DNA of 64,000 bases from Hygrocybe punicea (Eukaryota; Basidiomycota; Agaricomycetes; Agaricales; Hygrophoraceae): NCBI GenBank assembly GCA_963556145.1, contig OY744463.1, forward strand, positions 7,378,001 to 7,442,000. Reading direction: 5' to 3'. A program made the position numbers and the translations under genes. Below, one piece after another: positions 33,480-46,104 of the stretch. Positions within the stretch are counted from its first letter, which is position 1; each line of letters begins with the position of its first letter. Under the pieces are notes generated by a model. That model saw only the letters and a list, made by a program, of their open reading frames with translations, was not told the origin of the DNA and did not search any database.

Positions 33480-34673
33480 CTAGCATAAAGGATAGAAAGA
33501 AAAGGGGATGAACAATGGGCAGCGAATCGAGTGTTGACGGAGGTGACATGTTTGTTGGTGAGGGCGAGGATCCTGTTGCTGGGGTCGCTGTTGCTGGTCT
33601 TCATCTCCCGGAACAGGAATGTGAGGGTGCCCTGCGCATCGTTGGACTGCCTGGCGATGGGATGCCTAGGCATCATTGAGGCCGAACCTGGGACTGGTGT
33701 TGTCCTCGACGCTCATCAGAGGCGGGCCGGCCAGCCTTTTGACCGACCCTTCATACCACTTGACGACAACATCGGTGATCTGGGCGTCAGCGAGGATGTG
33801 AAGGATGTCGGGCATGGCATCATGAACAGCCCCGGCATTGGTGGTGTTGGGATGAACGGTGATCCACACAACAACTGGGCCAAAAGTTTCCTCCTTGCCG
33901 TCCTCAATGGTCAAGAAGCGAACTGTCTCAAGCACGGAGTACTTGAGGCTGTGGGCCTTCATCGATGCCAGGATCTGAGGAGCGATGGTATCCCACACAG
34001 CGTTGAGCGGCATATGGAAGACACCGTGGGCAGTCTTGGTGGGGATTTTGAAGAAGCGGGCTCCAGGCATGGGGATGGGGAAGGGGTTGGTCTCAAGATC
34101 AGAACGCCACATGAGTTTGGGAGGGTTGCCGGAGATGCCATGATACCAGAAGTTCATCTCAAACTTGGAGATCAGGTTGGGGGTAATGATGGTGAGGGTG
34201 TCTGAGTCGTTACTGAGCTGTGAGTAAAGGGTATCAGCCTCACTGATGGTGGGAGAGGTTGGAGACGTAGGAGAGCCCACAGCGTCTTGTGGGGGAGCCT
34301 GGGCTGAGTACCTGCGAATGAGACAGTTGACCATGAAGCAGGTCACAGCTGAAAACACAAAAAGATATGAGTATGTGGGAACTGAAACGTGCCAGAAAGA
34401 AGATGAAGAGACTTACTGCCATGGTGCACAGGGTCAGCCCTCACTGTTTCGACCATGGCTTTGACACCCAGAGCAACGTCTACAAGGTGGATGGACAATC
34501 ATAAGTGGGAGATGGACGTGTGTAATGACGAAGCAGCTCACTTTTGCCCAGGAACCCGAGGGTAATGAGCTCTTCATCACTCAGGTCAACGACCTCTGTG
34601 GGAAATGCTCAGCACTGGTAACGAAGAGGAATGATGGGTGCCACTCACTCTTGGTCAGATAAGCAGGATCCAT
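33480..34673 (-). pseudogene. Agaricomycete protein with a trypsin-like LALTNKHV segment, 3' truncated
   Basis: Seen: start MDPAYLTK at 34673. Four exons are joined by GT-AG introns 34596-34648, 34480-34541 and 34349-34416, giving VVDLSDEELITLGFLGK, NVALGVKAMVETVRADP and TCFMVNCLIRR. A long exon then runs through KFEMNFWYHGISGNPPKLMW, ARFFKIPTKTAHGVF, ETVRFLTIEDGKEETFGP and VVVKWYEGSVKRLAGPPLM to 33666. A shifted frame continues IARQSNDAQGTLTFLFREMK and RILALTNKHV, after which homology stops near 33530. I recall this as a large mushroom-specific family without a named function; NKHV resembles the AAHC-type motif of trypsin-like proteins, but that is inference. Damage: a frame shift at about 33668 and loss of the remainder beside the foldback element. 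Confidence 0.6.
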
Positions 34674-35340
34674 GGCAGCAAAAAACAGTTCATGAGAGGT
34701 GGTAGTAAGAAACCACAGGTAATTAACTCGTTGATGGGGATGAGTTGGGGAGCGATGGAAAAACGCGAAGAGGGGATCCTTTTAAGGGCTTCGGGTGAGT
34801 AATAAATTCCCTTCAGGGCCCGAAAGGAAAACACAAAAAAGATAGGTGTGATGCAATACACAGTAAAGGGTAAGCAGATAAAGGGTGGGAGAGAAAAACC
34901 AAAAAACAGTGAGCTACAAAGTGGATATTAGTTATGAATGGTGAACAGAGTAAGTAATCTTACCCTGGAAGGAGACGGGGATTCCTGTATGAAAGGAGGT
35001 CTCCTTCCTGGGTATATAAGTTGAAAACTGAAACTGAAACACAGGGAGTGGATCCCGGGGTAAGATGGAGGGAGAGGCGCACAGGCTCTCGATCGCAGCA
35101 GTGCAGGCATCTGTGCGTGGGAAGTTCTGTTGTATCAGGTCTGATTAGATTACAGTAAAGAAACTTTAAAACCAACTAATCAGTCTCCTGTAGTTTTTTG
35201 GTGTCCGGAATAAGTGTATGCGGCCCTGCCCTGAAGCAGCAGCAGGGCCCGAAAGGAAATATATTACACGAGAAAGATAGGTGCGATGCTAAAAACTATT
35301 AAAGGAAGTTGTCACTATTGTCCGCAGGCGGGACATTCAT
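34674..35340. other. Intergenic; promoter side of the truncated gene
   Basis: No gene seen. The words GGGCCCGAAAGGAAA and GATAGGTGYGATG occur together twice (34817-34853 and 35246-35290), an imperfect direct repeat about 430 bp apart. Confidence 0.5.
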
Positions 35341-35351
35341 CTTGCATTACA

Positions 35352-37416
35352 TCAACGGATAGTCCAATGGTCTGCGATACTAATACACCACCCTGAAGGT
35401 AAACCAGAATGAACGGGAGACACAGGTTTACGATAAAGAGGGCCCACCTTGTCCCTAGCTCCTGAGGGCGCTACACGTGACACATGTATTGACATAAGAT
35501 CATCGTTTGTGTTTCGAAAATCTTTACGGGCATTCAGGCTACATGAGAAAAGATCAGCTATGATTATGGTTGGATATGTGGGGCCACGAACGAGAAAAGG
35601 TAACAGCAGAAATACACTTGATTGGGGAGTGAAAAAAATGAGAACGCGCAATGAACGCGCAAGACTTGCCGATTCACACACATTTGGTAATGAGCCATGC
35701 CATTACGTGGGCAACGCCGGAGAGTGTCGACGTCTCGGCCTGAAAATTATGTCAACTTTTTTGTCAAAGGACCGGATTGCCATCATTTGCTTACAAGAAT
35801 AATGACTGCGATTGAGATGAAACTGCGAACACCCATAAAATGAGAATGTGAGTGCGGAGTTTTAGAACCAAAAACCTAACAAGACGATCAAGCCTTGTTT
35901 CCGCTGAGAGTGAGACTGGATTCAGAACAATAAAATGGTGGCGGGACTGACCGGTATTGACAGAATACAACATCAAGGTATGGATCGTAGAGTTCGTCCT
36001 GCCAAAAAAAGAGAGGAAAATTCAGAGACGAAGAAGCACGTGAGATTAATCAAACCAAAAGACAACGTTACCTTTTAAAAGCGGTCTCTGATTTGTAGAG
36101 GCAGTAACAAAGAGAAATAGCGATGCAGAATTCCACGACGGTTAATGAAGAATACTGCAAAATTACACCCAACTGCCAGGCACCAGGAATGTTAAGAAAA
36201 TGCTGCCTGGCTCTATGGGAGAATGAGTGCCGTCAGACTTGTTGGGGGACTGCAGGTTGGTGTCGAATTCTACCGACAATGTGGCTCCGAGATCTGCCAA
36301 TTGATCGTTAAGTATTTCATGCCGACTGCAGGAAAGAGAACATTACATTGGGTGCAAGCTGGGCGTATGAAATAACATCTCAATGTCAGTGCGATAAAGC
36401 AAACGTGATGTGGGAGTATCCCACCCAAGGAAAGCAAGGACAGCGTCACCTGTCTTGCGAATGAGAAACCGAAAGGGGGGCACATAAACCTGCTCACTCA
36501 CGAGGACAGCGGTTACTACCTTGTTTTTGCAGACTATCCACGATGAAATAAGTAGAACGACAAGTTGGGGATCACAATATGTATCTTCACTCACGCAAGT
36601 ACACCCGACGTGTAAACATGCTGGAAATCCACGAGTAAGCATTGATATACCATATATTCACGAATGGTTGCAGACCTCCGAATGACGAACTCCAAGATTC
36701 CCTGTTTATTATGCGTGAAATTCAGTGCCGGTATACTCGGGACACCAATAACACCCACCGCTGTCATGACGTGTAACTTTACATGAAACGAAAGCAAGGT
36801 TAATTGCAGAATGTGAGATGGTCTTTTTTGCCCCTCACCCATAGACTCCTGGAGGAAGAAGAGTTGGAAGCAAGTTAAAGAGGAGATTTTGAAATGAAGG
36901 ACATCAAACACCGACCAGATGCTGGTTAAAAGAGCTGGAGGGTTACCGTAGTTGGTAACCAGATAGTAGTAGGCCAGGTGGACATTCATGAACAAGTCGA
37001 AAGTGTTGCTGCACCTAATGACATATGGTCATTCGGTCAGAAACGCCATAGACCATATTCTATTGATTGCTTGCCAGAGGGCTCCGACCTACGAAAACTG
37101 TATTCAGAGAGTAAGCTCAAATATATTACGACAACAGCTAACCAAGACCCTGAGAAACAGTCGATCTCCGGGATTTTGCATGTAAAATGTAAACGTCTGG
37201 ACGCATGATATCCCCCAAACACTGTCATTTTAATAATAATAAAAATAAGAGTTGGGAAGCAACGCAACAACGATCAAACGTACGCAGCGTTCAATATCAC
37301 TGGTGAAGTGCAACGAATAAGCAAAGAACAGCTTGAAAATAATCGATGAAATGCCCACCGCCCAATAAATATGACCCGAGAATTAGTTCTAACGTTTCTG
37401 CGGAAAAATCAGGCAT
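35352..37416 (-). CDS. DUF6534-type seven-helix membrane protein, copy 1
   Basis: Seen: start MPDFSAETLELILGSYLLGG at 37416, then VQTFTFYMQNPGDRLFLRVL and a 54-bp intron (GTTAGC...TCGTAG) before GALWQAINRIWSMAFLT. HLAYYYLVTNYGNPPALLTS follows near 36970. Later come SSLTVVEFCIAISLCYCLYK and SETAFKR, an intron, TNSTIHTLMLYSVNTG, further introns, and CSLNARKDFRNTNDDLMSIH at about 35500. The order (QxYxYY..P.DR, YLVTNYGNP, KSRTGFKR, LNARK) is the pattern of the fungal DUF6534 family, multi-pass membrane proteins of unknown function. Central exons (36100-36850) are hard to place. A TGA at 37029-37031, where copies 2 and 3 have CGA, may lie in an exon and would break the protein. Whether it is functional is unclear. 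Confidence 0.6.
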
Positions 37417-39332
37417 GTTGAAGGAATTTGGGATTGGACAGCAGTGTCACAGCACGTCCGAGTCTTTATGCGCCTTGAGCAAGCCTGGAATCCCTCGACT
37501 CCGCATGGCCTCGATCAAAGTCAGATGGTTGCCCTTGGAAGCATCGAAACTGCCGCCGAGACGGCTTGGAGCTAGTCCAAGTTCAAGTTGGTGGGGGCTT
37601 GAATACCTCAGTCCGACGGCAATGAACGCGCGTCGTCGTCCTCCACCTTCTCAAGAAGTCCACCAGGACGAAAATCACATTCAAAAACTGAGTTCTTGCA
37701 GGTCGAGGCGTACTCATGATCGCTGGCATTGTGCAGTACCTGTGTTGACCTGTGCTCGTAGATGTAATCGCTTGTGGCCCGTGCGTTCGTGAAAAGGCCG
37801 CTTGGAGCGGCCTTTTCTTGGACAGTGCAGAATCATCATTGCCTTCCTGACTCATCCTGACACTAGCTCTGCCCCCTCTGCATTTCTTTTGTTGGCAGCA
37901 ATAGCGACGGGGTGCCATCAGGCTCTGAGTGAAGATGGTCGTGTGGTTATAGTTACGACCTAGCCTCATCCACACCTGGTCGAGGTCATCCATCGCTAGT
38001 ACAGCGCCAGCGGGTACATCTCTCGGACCACAATGAGCACGGCCTCCTCTGTACCTGCCGCTTCTGCCATGGAAACTCAAAGCTCAACCACAACCAGGGA
38101 GCTCCCGGCAAACGCCCACGCCGCAGGTTCCCTTAGCGAGACACCGATGCGAGCATCAGCTCTGGGCAACCCCCGAGTTTGGACCGCGTCGTGAGTGCGA
38201 GTGGTACTGACAGAGATCGTCATTCGCGAGCCATTCTTGCGATGTTCGATCTAGCTGGGATCCAGGCATACCCGCTGCCATCTGTGGACTCACAGAGGGC
38301 GGAGGAATGGCGTTGTCCATTCATCGAGGTACGCTTAGATTGAGTATCCCTAATCTAGTGCTTGCTCGGTTTTTAGGGCAGAATTTTAGGTAGTGGAGAC
38401 CTAAGACCCTCGCCTATCCCCCCCCCCCCACCGTCCCTTTTTTTTCATGCTCTACACTGATATTTCCACTTTCCAGTGACCCTCATCTTCGTACACGACA
38501 ACCCGAGCGAATTCCCTCTCCCAGTCGTAATCCCATATTCGAGGTCCAACCACCCTACTCAGCCCCAAACTACGAACGCTTGCATCGCCCACTGTCCTCT
38601 GGTTTGAACTCCCACCCAAGCAGCGTCAACGTCAACCTCGGTAGCAGCAACCGTAAACATAATTTGCAGAAGGGTTTATCATCCAGGTACCCCGTCATGC
38701 GACACTCACCATCCGCGTGGTATTAGCAAGGAATCACGGTGCAAGTGCTGACGCTTGGGCGCGCGAATGATTATTCATCCGGGCCCTCTGCGATCCCGGG
38801 GAGATGCTTCATATTCCAAGGGAGTGCCTGGTGCGGCTGCTCAGGAGTGACAGTAGAGCCAAAAGTCGAGGTGGGATGCGGTGCGTGTCCTGTCGAATGG
38901 AGCAACGTAGCTCCGATCCTGCGTATGGTGCAGGTGATGGTGATGGACGCTGGCGCGAGCGATAATACTAGACGGAAGGGCGGCTGGGAGACGTGGGCCC
39001 CAGTGATCGCCTTCTCCCGGGGATTTCTGCGTCGCCGTGAGGGGGCAGACCCGGAGTTTATTATTTATGTTGATTCTCCGGGATACATCTTTATCCTTCT
39101 TGTTACATCTATTGAAGCCGGAACCGTAGAGCATAACTGGACGGCGGTGACTAAAAACACTATACGACAATATTTCATAACACGACTTGGAAAACAAAAA
39201 TAATGTCAGGCTCTCCATCCCAAGAAGTACAACATTTCTCTCCTTTCATTTTCAAAACAGTCACAAGAAAAGCATCTCCGACACAACCCCAGGACAGTCA
39301 AGGTCATCATTGTACAAAGTCGGGAAATTCAT
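37417..39332. other. Upstream region of DUF6534 copy 1, conserved in unit 2
   Basis: No gene assigned. Open frames at 38739-39203 (+) and 38841-39218 (-) overlap and neither shows a family pattern. The stretch CTCATCTTCGTACACGACAA (about 38483) recurs in unit 2 (42304, one base different), so a conserved transcribed or coding segment on the plus strand is possible. Confidence 0.35.
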
Positions 39333-39371
39333 CTTGCGTTCCATCAACGGATATTCCGACTGTCTGCGATA

Positions 39372-41402
39372 CTAATACACCACCCTGAAGGTAAACCAGA
39401 ATGAACGGGAGAAAACGCGGGTCTGCGATATAAAAAGGGGGCCGACCTTTTCCCCAGCTCCACCGGGCACCGAGAATGTGGCGGACGGTGCTACTCGTGA
39501 CATATGTATTGATATAAGATCACTGTTGGTGTTTCGAAAATCTTTACGGGAATTCAGGCTGCACGAGATGAGATCAGCTATGATTATGGTTGGATATGTG
39601 GGCCACGAACGAGAACAGGTAACAGCAGAAATACACTTGATGGGTGAAAACAATGAGAAAGGTTCAATGAACGCCCAAGACTTGCAGAATCACGCACATT
39701 TGGTAATGAGCCATGCCATTACTGGGGCAACGCCGGAGAGTATTGTCGACTCCGCCTGAAAGTTACGTCAACTTTTTTCTTGTCAAAGACTAGATTGCAA
39801 TTGTTGACTCACAAGTATAATGACCGCGATTGAGATCAAACTGCGAAGACCCATAAAATAAGAAAGGAAGTTATAGAACCAAAAAACTAACAGGACGATC
39901 ATGCCTTGTGTCCGCCGAGAGGTCAGACTCCATTCAGAACAATAAAATGGTGGTGGGACTGACCAGTACCGACAGAATACAACATCAAGGTATGGATCCT
40001 AGAGTTCGTCCTGCCCAAAATTCAGAGAGGAAGAAGCACGTGAGCCAAAAGACGACATTACCGTTTAAAAGCGGTCTCTGATTTGTAGAGGCAGCGACAA
40101 AGACAAAAAGTGATGGAGAATTCCACGATGATTAATGAGGAATACTTTAAAATTACACCCAAATGCCAGGCACCAGGAATATTAAGAAAATGCTGCGTGA
40201 CTCTACGGGAGAATATGTGCAGTCAGACTTGTTGGAAGACTGCAGGTTGGTATCGGAAATTCTACCGACAATGTGGCTCCGAGATCTGCCAATTGATCGT
40301 TGAGTATTTCATGCCCACTGAGCGGAGAGGAGGGGGAAAAGAAAGTACATTGGGTGCAAGCTGGGCGTATGGAAAAACATCTCAACGTCAGTGCGATAAA
40401 GGCAAACGTGATGCGGGAGTGGTATCCCACCCAAGGAAAATAAGGACAGCGTCACCTGTCTTGCGAATGAGAAGCGGAAAGGGGGTGCATAAACCTCCCC
40501 ACTCACGAGGACAGCAGCTACCAGCTTGCGTTTGCAGACTATCCAAGAAGAAATAAGTAGAACACTTGTCGGACAAGTTGGGGATTATAATATCTTCGCT
40601 CACCCAAGTATACCCGACGTGTAAACATGCTGGAAATCCACGAGTAAGTATTGATATACCACATATTCACGAATGGCCGCAGACCTCCGAATGACGAACT
40701 CCATGACTCCCTGTTTGTTATGGGCTGAAATTCAGTGCCAGTGTACTGGGGACACCAATAACACCCACCGCTGTCATGACGTGTAACTTTACACGAAACC
40801 AAAGCAAGGTTAATTGCCGAATAAGATGTGGTCTTTTTTCCCTCACCCATAGACTCCTGAATGAAGAAGGGTTAAAGAGGAGATTTTGAAACGAAGGACA
40901 TCAAACACCCACCAGACGTTGGTTATGAGAGATGGCGGGTTACCGTAGTTAGTAACCAGATAGTAGTAGGCCAGGTGGACATTCATGAACAAGTCGAAAG
41001 TGTTGCTGCACCTAATGACATATGGTCGATTGGTCAGAAACGCCATAGACCATATTCTATTGATTGCTTGCCAGAGGGCTCCGACCTACGAAAACTGTAT
41101 TCAGAGAGTAAGCTCAGAAATGTTACGACAAAGCTAACCAAGACCCTGAGAAACAGTTGATCTCCGAGATTTTGCATGTAAAATGTATACGTCTGGACAC
41201 ATGATACTCCCCAAACGCTGTCATTTTAAAACAAAAATAAGAGTTGCAGAGCATCACAACAATGACCAAACGTACGCAGCGTTCAATACCACTGGTGAAG
41301 TGCAACGAATAAGCAAGGAACAAAATAATCGATGAAATGCCCACCGCCCAATAAACATGACCCAAGAATTAGTTCTAATGTTTGTGCGGAAAAATCAGGC
41401 AT
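39372..41402 (-). CDS. DUF6534-type seven-helix membrane protein, copy 2
   Basis: Seen: start MPDFSAQTLELILGSCLLGG at 41402, with VSCVQTYTFYMQNLGDQLFL after an intron. The same 53-54 bp intron precedes GALWQAINRIWSMAFLTNRP, then HLAYYYLVTNYGNPPSLITN near 40960. The last part is ISCSLNSRKDFRNTNSDLIS and a tail ending at 39372. Compared with copy 1 the putative stop near 41025 is absent (CGA retained), so this copy has the better N-terminal half. Central exons between 40150 and 40850 are ambiguous. The family role is unknown; expression from each copy cannot be judged from sequence. Confidence 0.6.
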
Positions 41403-43227
41403 GTTGAAGAGATTTGGACAACACGTCCAAGTTTTTACGCACCTTCAGTGAGCCTTCCAAGTCCCTTGATTCCGGCATGGCCCAATCAAAGTCAGATAGT
41501 TGCACTCGAAGTAGGTTACAGCATCGAAACTGCTGCCGAGACGGAGTTCAAGTTCAAGCTGGGAGCTTGGCAGCTAAGAAAGGACTGGAATACCTCTGTC
41601 CGACGGCAAATGAGCGCGCGTCGCGTCGTTCTCCACGTTCTCCAGAATGAGTTCTTCGACAACTGTTGGTCACATTCAAACACGCAAATTGGTTCTTGGA
41701 TGCCGTGGCGTAGTCATGATCGCTGGCATTGTGCAGAACTATTGTAGATTGTAACTAAGGAAGGGCTAAATTGAATCATTGCCGTGGGTGCCATCAGGCT
41801 CTGTGTGAAGAAGTGTGGTAGGGCGTGGGTAGGTTCCCCACACCCGGAGCGGCCCGGTGCAAATATCGATTAATATTGCCGTCGCCTCCTCATTCTCCCC
41901 GAGTTTGGACCGCGTCGTGAGCGTGAGTGGTACTGACAGAGATCGTCATTCGCGAGCGATGTTCGATCTAGCTGGGATCCCGGCATACCCGCAGCCATCT
42001 GTGGACTCACAGAGGGTGGAGGAATGGCGTTGACCAGGCATCGACTCGGAGGTACATCCGTAATGTAGTGCTTGCTCGGTTTTTGGGGCTGAAAATGTTA
42101 TGTAGTAGGCACCTCATAAATCCTCGCGTACGAATACGCTTTGGGTGGATACTAACGTTCCACGAAGTCGCATGGCATCTTGGGAGAGATCGGAGGGCAG
42201 GAAGAAGCTGGGCTCATCGCTGTGCCTCTTGTACGCAACACCCATCCTCCCCACCGTCTCTTTTTTTTCATGCTCTACACTGATATTATCACCTTCCAGT
42301 GACCCTCATCTTTGTACACGACAACCCGAGCGAATTCCCTCTCCGGTCGCAGTCGCTTTCTCAATCGCATTCTCAATCCAACCACCTCCTCAGCCCCAAA
42401 CTACGAACGCCTGCATCTCCCACTGTCCTCTGGTTTGAACTCCCACCCAAAACAGCGCCAACGTCAACGTCAACAACAACATCCCGAACTCGCCTACCCA
42501 ATTGGGTTCGCACCCATCGTGATTGGCGGGGATCACGGTGCAAGTGCTGACGCTTGGGCGCGCGAATGATTATTCGTCCGGGCCGTCTGTGATTCCGGGG
42601 AGATGCTACACATTCCAAGGGAGTGCCTGGTGCGACTGCTCGGGGGTGGCAATAGAGCCAAAAGTCGAGGTCGGCGTGTGGGATGCGGTGCATGTCCTGT
42701 CGAATGGAGCAACGTAACTCGGATCCTGCGTATGGTGCAGGTGAAGGTGATGGACGCTCGCGCGAGCGATAATACTAGATGGAAGGGCGGAGCTGGGAGA
42801 CGTGGGCCCCAGTGATCGCCTTCTCCTGGGGATTTCTGCGTCGCCATGAAGTGGCAGACCCGGAGTTTATTGGAATGTACTTTATGTTGATTCTCCGGGA
42901 TACTTCAAGTTCTTTATCCTTTCTGTTGCCATCTTTAACGTTTAACGTCGTCATTTCTATTTTTTTTTGTACGAGGAGTTACTTGCTAACAGGTAGGCTT
43001 TCACTAAAGTAATTATTAATAATTGATCATGATTCCGGTATTCGCCCAAGCGTTAGAGCATAACTGGACGGCGGCCACTTGCTTGCTTTGGACTAAAAAC
43101 AATACAATAATGTCACAACAAGACTTGGAAAACAAAATAATGCCAGGCTCTCCATCCACAAGAAGAGCATCTCAGACTCAAACCTCAGAGAGACATGGAC
43201 ATGGCTGTACCAAGGCAGGAGATTCAT
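41403..43227. other. Upstream region of DUF6534 copy 2
   Basis: Matches 37417-39332 in order with deletions; no additional gene I can defend. A T-rich block and a poly-T run lie at 42954-42970. Confidence 0.35.
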
Positions 43228-45315
43228 CTTGCGTTGCGTCAACAGATAGTGCCACGGTCTGCGTTACTGATACACCGTCCTGAAAGTGAAACCAGAGTAA
43301 ACCGGGGGAGGCACACACAGGTTTACGGTGGAGATGGCTCACCTTTTCCCCGGGCACCGATAATCTGGTGGACGGTGCCACTCGTGACAAATGTATTGAT
43401 ATAAGATCATCGTTAGGGTTTTGAAAGTCATTACGGGCATTCAAGCTACATGGAGAAGAAATCAGCTATTATTATTCGTCTTTGGCTTGATATTTGGGTC
43501 ACATACGAGACCAGGTAGCAGCAAAAATATACTTGACGGGGGCGGGTGAGCGGATATGAGAACAGCGAATGCTCCAAACATGCAAAAAAATCACACACAT
43601 TTGGTAATGAGCCATGCCATAACATGGGCAACGCCAGAGAGTGTAAACGATTGAGCCTGAAAAACAATGTCAACTTTATGCCAAGGATGCGATCATAATT
43701 GGTTCTTACAAGCACAATTACCGCGATTGAGATGAAACTGCGAAGACCCATAGAATAAGAATGTGAGTGCGGATTTCTAGGATAAAAAACCTACACGACG
43801 ATCAAGCCTTATTTTCGCTCAGGAGTTAGACTGGTTGTTAGGATAATAAAATATTTGTGGGACTGACCGGTACTGAAAGAATACAACATCAGGGTGTGGA
43901 TAATCGAGTTTGTCCTGCCAAAAAAAAAAAGTCAGAGAGAGGACAGCAAGTGAGAATAGACGACATACCGTTTAAACACGGTCTCGGTTTTGTAGAGGAA
44001 GTAACAAAGCGATATAGCAATGAAGAATTCTACGACGGTTAATGAAGAATACTGCAACATTACACCCAACTGCCAAGTACTGGGATTGCCAAAGGAAGTC
44101 TGTTTAGCTCTATGGGAGAAATGAGTGCAATCAGGGTTTTGTGGACGGCCTTGGTTGGTATGAAATGATACCGACAATATTCCCCCGAGATCTGCAATTA
44201 CGATCAGTATTCCATGCGAGAAGCGAGAGGAAGAATAAACATACATTGAACGCAAGCTGGGCAATATTTAAAAAATATATTATACGTCAGTGTGATAAAG
44301 GGAAACGTAATGTCGGGTATCCCACCGAGGGAAAAAAGGGACAGTATCACCTGTCTTGCGAATGAGAATCCGAAAGGGGCGCATAAAACCGGCTCACTCA
44401 CCAGGAAAGCGGTTAGTAGCTTATTCTTGCTGACTATTCATCAGGCAATAAGCAGACCGTCAACTTGGGGATCATAATATCTTCGCTCACGCAAGTACAC
44501 TCGGCGTGTAAACATGCTGGAAACCCACGAGTAAGTATTGATATACCATATATTCACGAATGGCTGCAGACCTCCGAATGACGAACTCCAAGACTCCCTG
44601 TTTATTACGGGCTAAAATTCAGTGGCGGTATACTTTGTATACTATTAACACCCACCGCTGTCATGACGTGTAACTTTACACGAAACCGAAGAAATGTTAA
44701 TTGCACGTTTGCATGAATGAGATGTAGTCTTTCCCTCACCCATAGACTCCTGAATGAAGAAGGGTTAAAGAGGAGATTTTGAAACGAAGGACATCAAACA
44801 CCCACCAGATGTTGGTTATAAGAGATGGAGGGTTACCGTAGTTGATAACCAGGTAGTAGTAGACCAAGTGGACATTCATGAACAAGTCGAAAGTGTTGCT
44901 GCACCTAATAACATACGGTCGATTGGTCAGAAACGCCATAGACCACACTCTATTGATTGCTTGCCAGAGGACTCCAACCTAGAAAGACTATGTTTAGAGA
45001 ATGTCACCTCCGAAATGTTACGGCGAAGACTGACCAAGACCCTGAGAAACAGTCGATCTCCGTGATTGTGCACGTAAAATGTATATGTCTGGACGCATGA
45101 TATCCCCCAAACGCTGTCATTTTGAAAAGAAAAGAAAAAAATAAGAGTTTGGGAGCAACGCAACAAAGATCAAGCGTACGCAGCGTTCAATACCGCTGGG
45201 GAAGTCCACGGATTAGCAAAGGAACAAAAATAATTGATGGAGAGAAGAAATGCCCACCACCCATGTAATACGATCCGAGAATCAATTGCAACGACGGTGC
45301 GGAAAGATTAGGCAT
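43178..45315 (-). CDS. DUF6534-type seven-helix membrane protein, copy 3
   Basis: Seen: start MPNLSAPSLQLILGSYYMGG at 45315 and WGISCVQTYTFYVHNHGDRL near 45100. Then the intron and the exon with LWQSIN-like sequence, HLVYYYLVINYGNPPSLITN near 44850, a late helix near 44010-44080, and LNARNDFQNPNDDLISIHLS at about 43420. This copy is the most diverged of the three, with changes in the conserved YLVTNYGNP block (YLVINYGNP) and an 18-base longer first exon region. Its C-terminal tail extends to 43178. Function unknown; it may be degrading. Confidence 0.5.
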
Positions 45316-45927
45316 GTTGTAAAACCGACCAGAGGAACTTGAGGTGAGGTTTGCACAATCATGTCTTTATGTGCCTCGGGATCAATCAGTTGATGGTTTC
45401 ACAGCTTCAAGTTGTAGCTTGGCGCGGACTTACCATACCGAGGACGTTTTACATCGAAACTACTGGTGAAGTTCGTTGGAGTTGGACTAACACTGGGCTA
45501 TGAAAGCCTCCGCTGTGTCGACGGCAATGAGATATGTTGCATCCCGGTCGTTTTCCACATCTTGATCCACCGTCCGAGTCAACCTCAGGGTGTTCGCCTC
45601 TGCCTAGCCCTCGCCTTGTGAAACGCGCAAATCTTGTTTCGTTTTACAGATCTGCCTCCTCCGTTTTAAACCACGGGTTCATAGCCTTCCCGATTCCAGC
45701 TCTTCCCTCTCGCCCTCGACACGTTTTGTTTATTTTCAACTTTAAAAAAAACCGATGGCAGTTTGAATCTAAAAATAACCGCACGTGTTGCAACTGTCGC
45801 TTCCCTTACGCGTTTCACAAAATATTGGACCCGAGGCAGGCGCTTCATCACTGGCAAGTTCTACCACTCACGACGTCGCCTGGCTCTCCACTCGCTCCGG
45901 AGCACCCAGATTCTTTTGACGGAGGTA

Positions 45928-46104
45928 CAGTCAAACCCCTCTTAACCCATACCCTTTGGTCACCACTCAAGGCTATGGGGTATGAGGGAGTATGGGATTT
46001 GAGGGAGGCATTTGGGTGAGATATGTAACTCGGTAACTCCAAAGTCCTATGGGGTATAAGGGAGTATGGATTATGAAGGGTATGGGTTAAGAGGGGTTTG
46101 ACTG
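45928..46104. mobile_element. Tc1/mariner-pogo-like MITE, 177 bp
   Basis: Perfect terminal inverted repeats of about 29 bp, beginning CAGTCAAACCCCTCTTAACC at 45928 and mirrored at 46104, flanked by TA on both sides (45926-45927, 46105-46106). CAGT ends with a TA duplication fit the pogo/Fot1 branch. The centre contains two copies of TATGGGGTATRAGGGAGTATGG. Non-coding. The rest of 45560-46810 shows no gene. Confidence 0.88.

Larger units (their letters stand above)
35341..45560. repeat. Tandem triplication of a 3.9-4.0 kb unit
   Basis: The same order of sequence recurs at 35341, 39333 and 43228 (anchor CTTGCRTT..CATCAACGGATA), so periods are 3992 and 3895 bp. Each unit holds a DUF6534-type gene on the minus strand followed by its upstream region. 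Upstream regions of units 1 and 2 share CGTCGTGAGYGYGAGTGGTA (about 38187 and 41912) and GTGCTGACGCTTGGGCGCGC (about 38745 and 42545). Unit 3 is cut short near 45560. Identity is high but broken by many small indels, so the duplication is not recent and is unlikely to be an assembly artefact. Confidence 0.85.

Noticed and set aside
35341..45560. Tandem array as an assembly duplication
   Set aside because: The three units differ by many substitutions and indels and by unit length, which artefactual copies would not.
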